This document shows positions 34,574 through 42,915 of a DNA stretch of 52,727 bases, one piece after another (the stretch's first letter is position 1; every line of letters begins with the position of its first letter). Below the pieces are notes generated by a model, which worked only from the letters and a program-made list of their open reading frames with translations, did no database searches and had not been told where the DNA came from. The DNA is from Lachnospiraceae bacterium (lineage in GTDB: Bacteria > Bacillota > Clostridia > Lachnospirales > Lachnospiraceae): the NCBI GenBank assembly GCA_024692715.1, contig JAILMH010000062.1, positions 1 through 52,727 on the forward strand. The letters run 5' to 3'. Position numbers and translations under genes: made by a program.

Positions 34574-36488
34574 TATTTTCTCCTTTATTCACATTCATTA
34601 TCGTATTTTTGAATTCTTCCTGCGACATTGCTCTTGAAAAATAATTTCCCTGAAGAAATCTGCAGTCAATGTCATCCATTTCTCTAAGGTCGTTTTCCGT
34701 TTCTATTCCATAGATCACAACCTTCTTCCTAAGCTCTTTTGCAACATGACATATAAGCTCTATAGCGCTCTTCATATAATTATTTGAAAGGCATGTCGTA
34801 ACAATTCCCGCATCCAGTTTCACACCCGTTATAGGAAGATCCACAAATGCTCTCATATCAAGATTATCCTGCCCGAAACCATCAAGAAAAGTTTCACATC
34901 CCGCCGCAGTAAGCCTTGCTATATTCATACGTACGGCAGCTCCGCCTATCTGAATCGCATCATTTGCGATCTCAAAGCATAAAAGTGTCGGTGAAATACT
35001 ATATTCTCTCATAATAACGCTTATGGAATCAACTAAATTTTTCTGCATGCATTGATATGCCGATAAATTTATCGCTATTTTTCTGATCCCGTACTTTTCC
35101 GGCTGTACTTCATTTATCATCCGGCAGACATTTTCAAAGTGTCGTTCAATTATCCTCATGATAAATCCGTCACGTTCGGCCGCACTCACTGCATCACTGT
35201 TCTCGATGAACTTACCATCATCATACCTTATACGCATGAGTGCTTCCGCCGCCTCCGGAATGCCTGTTTTTCTGTCATATATAATATGATAATACGACGT
35301 AATACCATCATTATTCAAGGCGTCTTCAAAGATGTCTTTTAATCTTTCATACTTCTTTTTTTCCTCAATCTCTCTGAAGCCCACATAATATACGGTAGAT
35401 TCCGGAAGCTTGAGCATTTCATCTCTAAAATATACAAAACTCTGTTCAGCATCTTCAAATTTCTCTGGAATATTGGTAGATGGAAATATTACCATAGAAA
35501 CACTCACATTAACAGAGTATTCTCCGATCTCCCATTCTTTTTCGAAACGGGCCGCTATTTCTTTTCTTGCCTCTTCAAAGTCTTCCTGCCCTTCAAACAC
35601 TATAGTGGTCTCGTGGTCATCCGAGGCAAAAACCTTTGCCGTAGGATAGTGCTCAAGATACCCTATTATGGCTCTCTGCAGGTCATCAAAATGCTCTCCT
35701 CCGAAAAAAGTTCTCAAATATCTCATATTAAAGAAGTGAAGTGTGATAAGAGATATTTTTTTCTTTTCTCTGAAACTTTCCTCAAGGTATATATCCATAG
35801 CCATACGATTATAAATCTTAATTCTTCTGTCTATGTAATCCAGCGGGTTCTCAAGGCTGAAGAAAATATACACCATAGACATTCCAAGGTAAAGGCTTGT
35901 CAATTCAAGTCCGCGATTTATACTCTGCGCTATACCGACTATAAAGGTTCCGAATATTGCAAACAATATCGCCCTGCGGCGGCGCTTATTTATTTTATTC
36001 CACCTGACTATTATGAGAATGACCGCCCCCAAAAGGTATGTAATACATCCGACAGAACAGAGATTTGTTGCTTCTCCAAGGATATATACGCTTTTTTCAT
36101 CAAAAAGGCAGTAGACCGGCAGCAGAAATACCCCTATACCAAGCAATACGGTTATTATCTCCTGCAGATAACCGTATCTTTCATTGTTTATTCCCTCAGG
36201 ATGAGCCTGAACATAGGTATAGCGAAACATTGACGATGCGACAAGTATCAACGTAAGCAAATATATTTTCGCTGTAAAATACACCAACTCACGAGGAAGG
36301 AATGCGGCAAAATTCACAGTTATATTAGTAGCTATATTGGCCAGTATACTGAACAACGCTCGAAAAAAGAGCACACTAAAGCTTCTGTTCGAAGCATTTT
36401 TCAAAGACCCTTTCATATTCGACATTGTCATGAGCATAGCCATCAGTGCAAGGCCAATAATATGAAACTCTATGTTAAAATTATACAA
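34557..36488 (-). CDS. membrane protein with degenerate GGDEF and EAL domains
   Basis: About seven hydrophobic segments lie in the first 215 residues. A GGDEF-like region follows (about 225-370), recognisable by ISLITLHFFNMRYLRTFFGGEHFDDL, but the signature position reads ASDDHE, so cyclase activity is unlikely. The EAL domain (about 385-640) keeps Glu415 (EAL), Asn474 (INLSA), Glu506, Lys557 (VKLDAG), Glu596 and Gln613, but the DDFG motif is DGFG (536-539), losing one metal-binding aspartate. It may therefore be a c-di-GMP receptor or a weak phosphodiesterase. Start is TTG 36486-36488 with GGGGAG 8 nt before; overlaps thyA by 17 nt. 643 aa. Confidence 0.85.
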   Translation of the reverse strand: MYNFNIEFHIIGLALMAMLMTMSNMKGSLKNASNRSFSVLFFRALFSILANIATNITVNFAAFLPRELVYFTAKIYLLTLILVASSMFRYTYVQAHPEGINNERYGYLQEIITVLLGIGVFLLPVYCLFDEKSVYILGEATNLCSVGCITYLLGAVILIIVRWNKINKRRRRAILFAIFGTFIVGIAQSINRGLELTSLYLGMSMVYIFFSLENPLDYIDRRIKIYNRMAMDIYLEESFREKKKISLITLHFFNMRYLRTFFGGEHFDDLQRAIIGYLEHYPTAKVFASDDHETTIVFEGQEDFEEARKEIAARFEKEWEIGEYSVNVSVSMVIFPSTNIPEKFEDAEQSFVYFRDEMLKLPESTVYYVGFREIEEKKKYERLKDIFEDALNNDGITSYYHIIYDRKTGIPEAAEALMRIRYDDGKFIENSDAVSAAERDGFIMRIIERHFENVCRMINEVQPEKYGIRKIAINLSAYQCMQKNLVDSISVIMREYSISPTLLCFEIANDAIQIGGAAVRMNIARLTAAGCETFLDGFGQDNLDMRAFVDLPITGVKLDAGIVTTCLSNNYMKSAIELICHVAKELRKKVVIYGIETENDLREMDDIDCRFLQGNYFSRAMSQEEFKNTIMNVNKGENIELRR

Positions 36489-36526
36489 GTCTGATTCTCC
36501 CCAACTTTTTGTATCTTATTAAGTGC

Positions 36527-36556
36527 ATTATACGACGTAAAACATGGGTATGTAAA
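36527..36556 (-). promoter_or_regulatory. promoter of the GGDEF/EAL-thyA transcript
   Basis: TTTACA (-35, 36551-36556) and TATAAT (-10, 36527-36532) are 18 bp apart on the minus strand, about 40 bp before the TTG start at 36488. It lies back to back with the plus-strand promoter at 36568-36595. Confidence 0.6.
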
Positions 36557-36567
36557 CAAAAAGGGGG

Positions 36568-36595
36568 TTGAATTTTTCCATGGATTTAGTACAAT
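36568..36595 (+). promoter_or_regulatory. promoter of the ABC-F gene
   Basis: TTGAAT (-35, 36568-36573), a 16-bp spacer and TACAAT (-10, 36590-36595). Initiation near 36602 would leave a leader of about 47 nt with AAAGGA 11 nt before the ATG. No attenuator hairpin of the kind found before antibiotic-resistance ABC-F genes is evident. Confidence 0.6.
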
Positions 36596-36648
36596 AGTTC
36601 AATATGCTTACTGTTATATTCATTATGTAAGAAAGGACTTTATCTTAA

Positions 36649-38292
36649 ATGATCGCAGCTAACAATGTAACCTACAGAGTCGGTAAAAAGGCTCTTTTCG
36701 AAGAAGTTAACATTAAATTCACAGAGGGAAACTGCTACGGTCTGATCGGTGCTAACGGAGCAGGTAAATCAACTTTCCTGAAAATTCTTTCAGGCCAGCT
36801 TGAAACAACTTCCGGTGAGATTGCCATCACTCCAGGACAGCGTCTTTCTTTCCTTGAACAGGACCACTTCAAATATGATGAATATCCTGTTCTCGATACA
36901 GTTATCGCTGGTAACCAGCGCCTTTATGATATCATGAAGGAAAAGGATGCCATCTACGCAAAGGAAGATTTCACTGACGAAGACGGAATACGTGCTTCTG
37001 AGCTCGAAGGCGAATTTGCAGAAATGAACGGATGGGAAGCTGAAAGTGATGCTGAGACTCTTCTTAACGGACTTGGAATCGCAACTGAATTCCATCACGA
37101 GCTTATGAAGAATCTCGACGGTTCAATGAAGGTCAAAGTACTTCTTGCCCGTGCGCTTTTCGGAAATCCTGATATTCTTCTTCTCGATGAGCCTACAAAC
37201 CACCTCGATCTCGATGCTATCGAATGGCTTGAAGAGTTCCTTATCAACTTCGACAACACTATCATCGTTGTATCACATGACCGTTATTTCCTTAATAAGG
37301 TCTGCACACATACAGCTGATATCGATTATGGTAAGATCACTCTCTTCGCCGGAAACTATGACTTCTGGTATGAATCAAGTCAGCTCATCATTCAGCAGCG
37401 AAAAGAAGCCAATAAGAAGAAGGAAGAAAAGATCAAGGAACTGCAGGAATTCATTTCAAGATTCTCTGCCAACGCTTCAAAGTCCAAGCAGGCTACTTCA
37501 AGAAAACGTGCCCTTGAAAAGATCGAACTTGACAACATCAAGCCTTCATCAAGAAAATATCCTTATGTTGACTTCCGTCCTGACCGTGAGATCGGTAACG
37601 AAGTTCTTACAGTTGAAAACCTTTCAAAAACTATCGACGGTGTAAAGGTTCTCGACAATATCAGCTTTGTACTTAACAGAAACGATAAGGTTGCTTTTGT
37701 CGGCTCCAACGAGCAGGCTGCCACTGTCCTCTTCCAGATCCTCATGGGTGAAATGGAACCGGATGAAGGAAACTACAAGTGGGGTGTTACAACATCTCAG
37801 GCATATTTCCCGAAGAACTACAACTCACTCTTTGATAATGACTACAACATCACAGAGTGGCTTACAGGTTATTCACCTGTCAAGGATGTAACTTATGTTC
37901 GTGGATTCCTTGGTCGTATGCTCTTCCCGGGCGAAGACGGTGTCAAGAAGGTCAGAGTCCTTTCAGGAGGAGAAAAGGTACGCTGCCTCCTTTCAAGAAT
38001 GATGATCTCAGGTGCTAACTGCCTCGTACTTGACGAGCCTACAAACCACCTTGACATGGAGTCTATCACAGCTCTCAATAACGGACTTATCAAGTTCCAG
38101 GGTGTAGAGCTCTTCACATGTCATGATCACCAGTTTGTTCAGACAACAGCTAATCGTATCATGCAGATCACTGATGAAGGACATCTTGTTGATAAGATCA
38201 CAACTTACGATGAGTTCCTTGCTTCTGATGAATCTGCAAGAAAAGCAATTGTTTATAATGCTGACGCAGATCGTGAAGATGATAATAACTAA
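36649..38292 (+). CDS. ABC-F family ATPase (YkpA/YbiT-like) with a degenerate second site
   Basis: Cytoplasmic ribosome-associated ATPase type with two nucleotide-binding domains and no membrane domain; 547 aa. NBD1 (about 1-245) has Walker A GANGAGKST at 34-42, Walker B Glu181 and His210, but its signature is LDGSM (156-160) instead of LSGGQ. The linker (about 246-310) is rich in Lys and Glu, as in ABC-F proteins. NBD2 (about 318-520) has an intact signature LSGGE (438-442) and Glu463, but its Walker A reads GSNEQAAT (352-359), lacking the essential Lys. So one composite site (NBD1 Walker A with NBD2 signature) looks intact and the other looks dead. The only gene on this strand for about 10 kb either side. 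Confidence 0.92.
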   Translation: MIAANNVTYRVGKKALFEEVNIKFTEGNCYGLIGANGAGKSTFLKILSGQLETTSGEIAITPGQRLSFLEQDHFKYDEYPVLDTVIAGNQRLYDIMKEKDAIYAKEDFTDEDGIRASELEGEFAEMNGWEAESDAETLLNGLGIATEFHHELMKNLDGSMKVKVLLARALFGNPDILLLDEPTNHLDLDAIEWLEEFLINFDNTIIVVSHDRYFLNKVCTHTADIDYGKITLFAGNYDFWYESSQLIIQQRKEANKKKEEKIKELQEFISRFSANASKSKQATSRKRALEKIELDNIKPSSRKYPYVDFRPDREIGNEVLTVENLSKTIDGVKVLDNISFVLNRNDKVAFVGSNEQAATVLFQILMGEMEPDEGNYKWGVTTSQAYFPKNYNSLFDNDYNITEWLTGYSPVKDVTYVRGFLGRMLFPGEDGVKKVRVLSGGEKVRCLLSRMMISGANCLVLDEPTNHLDMESITALNNGLIKFQGVELFTCHDHQFVQTTANRIMQITDEGHLVDKITTYDEFLASDESARKAIVYNADADREDDNN

Positions 38293-38293
38293 C

Positions 38294-38329
38294 AAAAAAG
38301 GCTTGAGCTATTTGCTCAAGCCTTTTTTT
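38294..38329. terminator. bidirectional intrinsic terminator
   Basis: GGCTTGAGC (38300-38308) and GCTCAAGCC (38314-38322) pair across a TATTT loop, flanked by six A on the left and seven T on the right. It ends the ABC-F transcript on the plus strand and, using the A run as its T tract, the FIST-GGDEF transcript on the minus strand. It fills the gap between the two convergent genes. Confidence 0.95.
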
Positions 38330-38332
38330 ACA

Positions 38333-40096
38333 TTAAAGGAAAACAACTCTGTTTCTTCCGCTTCTTTTCGCCTGATATAAAGCTTCATCCACACGAATAG
38401 ATATCTGATCATTATCTATGTCATTAGCTCTAAGCGTCGTTACACCAATACTTACTGTCTGTGCACCGGCCTCTTTGAAATCATGACTTTCAACTTCACT
38501 CCGTATACCTTCAGCGATTCTCACTGCTTCTTCTCCATTCTTACCCGGAAGGACAATTATAAACTCTTCTCCACCGAATCTTCCTGCAGAAGCATTTCCC
38601 GCATCAGTTCCTGAAACCGAAGCGACGGTTTTTAAGATTAAAGAAATCGCCTGTAAGACCTTGTCTCCAACAACATGACCAAATGTATCGTTTATTGTCT
38701 TAAAATGATCTATATCGAGCATAATGAAAGAAAGTTCTGTTTGATTCTTTCTGGCATTATTTACAGCTTCTTCCAACTGATGTTCAAGCTCACGACGGTT
38801 ATAAAGCTGCGTCAGTTCATCTATCTTCGCTATCTTCCTGAGTTTTTCATTTACCTCTTCAAGCTCAGTTGCTGTTGCCTTTATGAAACATGCAAGCCTC
38901 TGAACTATCGAAAGCTGTCCATGAAGCATCGTAGGACTGATATATACCTGCTCCGGAAGCTCGTCCGGAAGCCTGCCTTCTCTGAACGCAACTGCCACCA
39001 ACGCCACATTGTGCTCGTGCACATAGCCCTTATTGCGAATGATCTCACCACCGGAATAAAATCCCGATGTGGGCGCGAGCTTTTGGAATGGCTCCATCTC
39101 TTTATTTACAAAATAGGACCAGTAACTTTTTCTTGCAGAGCATGAAAACAAAAGAATAGCATCAGGTGCAAATTCACGCACCCTGCGCACCATCGCAGTA
39201 TCATCTTCCATTATCTTTGTCGGGTCACCGTAGGCTATCCTTACTTTTTCACCTTCAAAAAGATCCGCCGCAAGTGTGAGTGCACCTGACCCATCCTGAT
39301 TAAAGGGTTCTCTAAGCATTGGAAAACCGCCTCGCTCCAGCATAAGCGGAAACTCAATGGTATTTGCAAAGAACTCATCATTCATTTCCATTCCAAGATA
39401 CTTGCTGTATACCTGTGTAGCAGGTACTCCATCAAGCTCTTCAAGTGCATTATTGCTCACTCTGGTAACTGTCATCTCTCGTCCGAGCGGAGTCCAGCCA
39501 AGGCTTATATCCGTCATAACATGGAGATCATCCCCATAGTAATATATTACACACAGCGAACGTTCAGAATAATTTCCATTCTCATCAAATACAAAAGCAT
39601 TTTCATGAAGATGATCATGCCCGAGTGAAACACCCCCAAAAATTCTGACTGATGTAGAAATGGAGTGAAGCCCTTTTTCAACCTTCCACATCTCAAAGCC
39701 CTGCTTGGCTGTAAGTATTTCTATCCCTTTGGGATCAGTTACCTCTGCTTTCTGTCTGATCCTGTCTGCAGCCTTACGCTCTGTTCCAAATCTGCATTCG
39801 ATGAAATCAACCTCTGCATAAGAAGACTCAAAAGCGTACACAGTCAAAACAAACTCCGGGTCCGTCAGATGCCCCTCAAAAATTTCCCCGTTAGACAGAC
39901 TTCCAACCAGGTGCGAACCAGGAAACCTTACCCTAACATCGTCAAGTATTTTACTTATATAGTTTTTATCATCTACACCACAGAACAAATGAAACAGTAT
40001 ATTTCTTGCTTCTATGCCATTTGTGTCTTGTCTTATCTCGTCTAGTTTCTTCCGAAGTAACTTAAAATCGTAAATCTCTATCTGGTACTGTTTCAT
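38333..40096 (-). CDS. FIST sensor domain-containing diguanylate cyclase
   Basis: A soluble 587-residue protein. Residues about 30-225 match a FIST N domain (HLVGSLSNGEIF, IFGGVSLGHDHLHENAFVF) and about 226-385 a FIST C domain (ILLFSCSARKSY, GFYSGGEI), a sensory pair proposed to bind small ligands such as amino acids. After a helix, GGDEF starts at about 425, with metal-binding Asp461 and Asp463 (DIDHFK), NDTFGHVVGD and RFGGEEF (506-512), all consistent with active c-di-GMP synthesis. A ten-residue insert precedes GGEEF and no RxxD inhibitory site is seen. GAGGAG sits 5 nt before the ATG. Last gene of the pheA-ppx-ppk operon, 9 bp after the HAD gene. Ligand unknown. Confidence 0.9.
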   Translation of the reverse strand: MKQYQIEIYDFKLLRKKLDEIRQDTNGIEARNILFHLFCGVDDKNYISKILDDVRVRFPGSHLVGSLSNGEIFEGHLTDPEFVLTVYAFESSYAEVDFIECRFGTERKAADRIRQKAEVTDPKGIEILTAKQGFEMWKVEKGLHSISTSVRIFGGVSLGHDHLHENAFVFDENGNYSERSLCVIYYYGDDLHVMTDISLGWTPLGREMTVTRVSNNALEELDGVPATQVYSKYLGMEMNDEFFANTIEFPLMLERGGFPMLREPFNQDGSGALTLAADLFEGEKVRIAYGDPTKIMEDDTAMVRRVREFAPDAILLFSCSARKSYWSYFVNKEMEPFQKLAPTSGFYSGGEIIRNKGYVHEHNVALVAVAFREGRLPDELPEQVYISPTMLHGQLSIVQRLACFIKATATELEEVNEKLRKIAKIDELTQLYNRRELEHQLEEAVNNARKNQTELSFIMLDIDHFKTINDTFGHVVGDKVLQAISLILKTVASVSGTDAGNASAGRFGGEEFIIVLPGKNGEEAVRIAEGIRSEVESHDFKEAGAQTVSIGVTTLRANDIDNDQISIRVDEALYQAKRSGRNRVVFL

Positions 40097-40105
40097 AGAC
40101 TCTCC

Positions 40106-40759
40106 TCATTTTACGAAACTAACAGCCTCCAGAGGATTTTCTATAATTGCATCGGCATGGTTGGCTTCAAGCTCCTGCCGTGTTCTGAATCCCCAAAGAA
40201 CCCCAATTGTAAACATCCCTGCAGCCTTCCCCGTCTGCATGTCTGTATTTGTATCTCCTAAATAAATACACTCCTCCGGCTTTACGCCCAACGCCTCCGC
40301 AATCGCCAGAGCACCGTCCGGTGCAGGTTTTTTCGGATACCCTTCCTTTTGACCCCTTATAATATCAAATGTTCCTTCCGGGAAAATTCCGTTGACCGTC
40401 GTAAGCGTCATCGGATGCTGTTTATTTGAAAAAACTGCCGTACGGATTCCCCTTTTCTTTAACTCCTCTATCAACTCAGGAGTTCCCTTGCATGGTTTTA
40501 CATGATAAAGGCAGTCCACTGCAAATATCTCATTATAGCGCTTATATACTTTATCGAAGGTCTCTTCATCTGTAACCCCTCTTACTTCGAGAGCCCTTTT
40601 TATAAGCATCTTTGCTCCATCACCTGCAAGGTACTTAAATTTCTCTGTTTCGATCGGAGCCAGTCCGAATTCACCTATCGTCTTATTCACACAAAAGGCA
40701 AGTGCTTCGACTGTATCTCCAATAGTTCCGTCTAAATCAAAAATTGCTGCTTTAATCAT
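40106..40759 (-). CDS. HAD-family phosphatase, phosphoglycolate phosphatase-like
   Basis: Haloacid dehalogenase superfamily hydrolase of 217 residues. Motif I is FDLDGT with nucleophile Asp8 and Asp10; motif II is VFSNK near 110; motif III and IV are KKPAPDG and YLGDTNTDMQTG. A helical cap lies at about 15-85, typical of the Gph/PpaX group. In Firmicutes PpaX hydrolyses pyrophosphate released by HPr kinase, so that and phosphoglycolate are both possible substrates. It overlaps ppk by 4 nt, so a role near polyphosphate metabolism is plausible but not proven. Confidence 0.85.
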   Translation of the reverse strand: MIKAAIFDLDGTIGDTVEALAFCVNKTIGEFGLAPIETEKFKYLAGDGAKMLIKRALEVRGVTDEETFDKVYKRYNEIFAVDCLYHVKPCKGTPELIEELKKRGIRTAVFSNKQHPMTLTTVNGIFPEGTFDIIRGQKEGYPKKPAPDGALAIAEALGVKPEECIYLGDTNTDMQTGKAAGMFTIGVLWGFRTRQELEANHADAIIENPLEAVSFVK

Positions 40760-42915
40760 TCTTCCTCTGGTTTCTTCTCCGGGATAAATACCCTCTCGGA
40801 GATTACATCCTTTCTCTTTCTAGTAACGTCCCTAGCCTCTTCACAAAATACCCTCTGTGAATTAACAGGCTTATGGCCTCTTCTCTCTGGTCTGATGTAA
40901 TCGCCATTAGGCTGAAGTACAGAAGCCTTAACATTGTCATCGAGCTCCACCTGAAGGAAATGTCTGAGATCCTCCTTGAGCTCATCCTTCTCAACCGGGA
41001 AGCATATCTCAACACGACGGTCAAGATTTCTCGGCATCCAGTCTGCGGAGCCCATGTAAAACTCTTCATTTCCCTCATTCAGGAAATAAAAGATCCTGCT
41101 ATGCTCAAGAAAATATCCAACAATCGAGCGAACTGTGATATTTTCCGATACCCCGGGCACACCGACCTTAAGGCAGCATATACCTCTCACGATAAGATCG
41201 ATTTTAACACCTGCCGCCGAAGCTCTGTACAATGCCTCAATGATATCGAGATCACATATAGAATTCATTTTGGCAACTATATGCGCTTCTCTGCCATTTT
41301 TTGCATGCTCAGCCTCTCTATCGATCAGATATATGAACTGATCTTTGAGCCAGTGCGGGGCAAGTATGAGCTTATTCCATGAAATCGGCTCAGAATACCC
41401 GGAAAGCATATTAAAAACTGCAGTAGCATCTTCACCTATCGGTACCGAGCAGGTCAGGAGGCCCATATCCGTATACTGCTTCGCTGTGGAGTCATTATAG
41501 TTACCGGTTCCAAGGTGCACATAACGGCGGATACCATCCTCTTCTCTACGAACGACCAGCGCTATCTTTGAGTGCGTTTTGAGTCCCACAAGACCGTAAA
41601 TAACATGACATCCGGCTTTTTCAAGAGTCTTGGCCCATGTGATATTATGCTCTTCATCAAATCTCGCTTTAAGCTCAACAAGTACAGAGACCTGCTTTCC
41701 GTTCTCCGCAGCCTGCGCAAGCGCTGCAATTATCGGTGAATTTCCGCTTACACGGTAAAGTGTCATCTTGATTGCAAGAACATCCTTATCCCTCGAAGCT
41801 GTTCTTATGAAATTTACCACCGGCTCGAAGCTTTCGTATGGATGCTGAAGAAGGATATCGCCATTCCGGATCTGCTCAAAAATATCCTCTTCATTATTCA
41901 TATACTTAGGCATCTGCGGAACCCACTTCGGGATCTTCAACTCAGAATACCCGTCAATTCCCGAAAGCTTCATAAGGAAAGTAAGATCCAGCGGACCGTT
42001 TATACGATAAACATCTGCATCCGTTATCCTAACTTCACTCTTTATAAATTCAAGAAGTTTGTCATCAATACTGTCCTCAACTTCAAGCCTGATAACTTCT
42101 CCCCACTGACGTCGTTTCAGCTGGCGCTCGATCTCCTTCAGCAGATCCTCAGCCTCATCCTCATCAATGGTAAGGTCGGCATTTCTCATTACTCTGAATG
42201 GATATGCACAGAGAATATTATAATTCAGGAACAGTTTGTCCATGTTTCTTTCGATGATCTCTTCAAGAAGTATGAAGCACCTGTTTCCGTCCTCCCCCGG
42301 TATCTCGACTATTCGCCCAAGTACGTCAGGCACCTGAACCATAGCAAAATCTGTCTTATGCTTTTCATCCTTTGACGGTACCTTAGGTGAAACAAAAGCT
42401 GCGATATTTAAGGTCTTATTCCTTACGAGCGGAAATGGTCTTGAAGAATCCACTGCCATCGGTGTAAGAACAGGATAAACTTCCTCTTCAAAATATTTAT
42501 CAACGAATTCCTTCTGTCTGGCACTCATGTCCTCATGATGCATCAATATAGAAATCCCTGCATTTTTAAGGAGTGGAATAAGCGACCTTGTATAAGTTGA
42601 ATACTGCTGCTCAACAAAATCATGAGTCACCCTGCTCAGCGCATCAAGCTGCTCCTGCGCAGTCATTCCGGCGATATCCCGCTTAGTATATCCCGCATGG
42701 ACCATATCCTTAAGCGATGCCACACGAACCATAAAAAATTCATCAAGATTTGATGCTGTTATCGAAAGCATCTTGGTTCTTTCAAAAAGCGGAAGCGATT
42801 TATCCCTCGCCTCTGCAAGAACTCTTTCGTCAAATTTGACCCAGGACAGCTCACGATTCGTATAATACTCAGGTGACCTGAAATCGATTTTCTCCTCTTT
42901 CCCTCTAATACTCAT
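40756..42915 (-). CDS. ppk1: polyphosphate kinase 1
   Basis: Reversibly polymerises the gamma phosphate of ATP into polyphosphate. Four PPK1 domains are visible in 719 residues: N-terminal helical domain with NRELSWVKFDERVL at 17-30, head domain, and two PLD-like C-terminal domains. The autophosphorylated histidine is His467 in YVHLGTGNYN; a second conserved region is VRGICCLKVGVPG and SADWMPRNLDRRVE. The C-terminal tail (about 690-719) is basic and divergent. ATGA-type overlap with both neighbours, ppx upstream and the HAD phosphatase downstream, indicates strong translational coupling. Confidence 0.97.
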   Translation of the reverse strand: MSIRGKEEKIDFRSPEYYTNRELSWVKFDERVLAEARDKSLPLFERTKMLSITASNLDEFFMVRVASLKDMVHAGYTKRDIAGMTAQEQLDALSRVTHDFVEQQYSTYTRSLIPLLKNAGISILMHHEDMSARQKEFVDKYFEEEVYPVLTPMAVDSSRPFPLVRNKTLNIAAFVSPKVPSKDEKHKTDFAMVQVPDVLGRIVEIPGEDGNRCFILLEEIIERNMDKLFLNYNILCAYPFRVMRNADLTIDEDEAEDLLKEIERQLKRRQWGEVIRLEVEDSIDDKLLEFIKSEVRITDADVYRINGPLDLTFLMKLSGIDGYSELKIPKWVPQMPKYMNNEEDIFEQIRNGDILLQHPYESFEPVVNFIRTASRDKDVLAIKMTLYRVSGNSPIIAALAQAAENGKQVSVLVELKARFDEEHNITWAKTLEKAGCHVIYGLVGLKTHSKIALVVRREEDGIRRYVHLGTGNYNDSTAKQYTDMGLLTCSVPIGEDATAVFNMLSGYSEPISWNKLILAPHWLKDQFIYLIDREAEHAKNGREAHIVAKMNSICDLDIIEALYRASAAGVKIDLIVRGICCLKVGVPGVSENITVRSIVGYFLEHSRIFYFLNEGNEEFYMGSADWMPRNLDRRVEICFPVEKDELKEDLRHFLQVELDDNVKASVLQPNGDYIRPERRGHKPVNSQRVFCEEARDVTRKRKDVISERVFIPEKKPEEE

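Noticed and set aside
35613-36233. Plus-strand open frame of 206 codons
   Set aside because: Antisense to the GGDEF/EAL gene, whose membrane segments and EAL domain are clear. No ribosome binding site or promoter supports the antisense frame.
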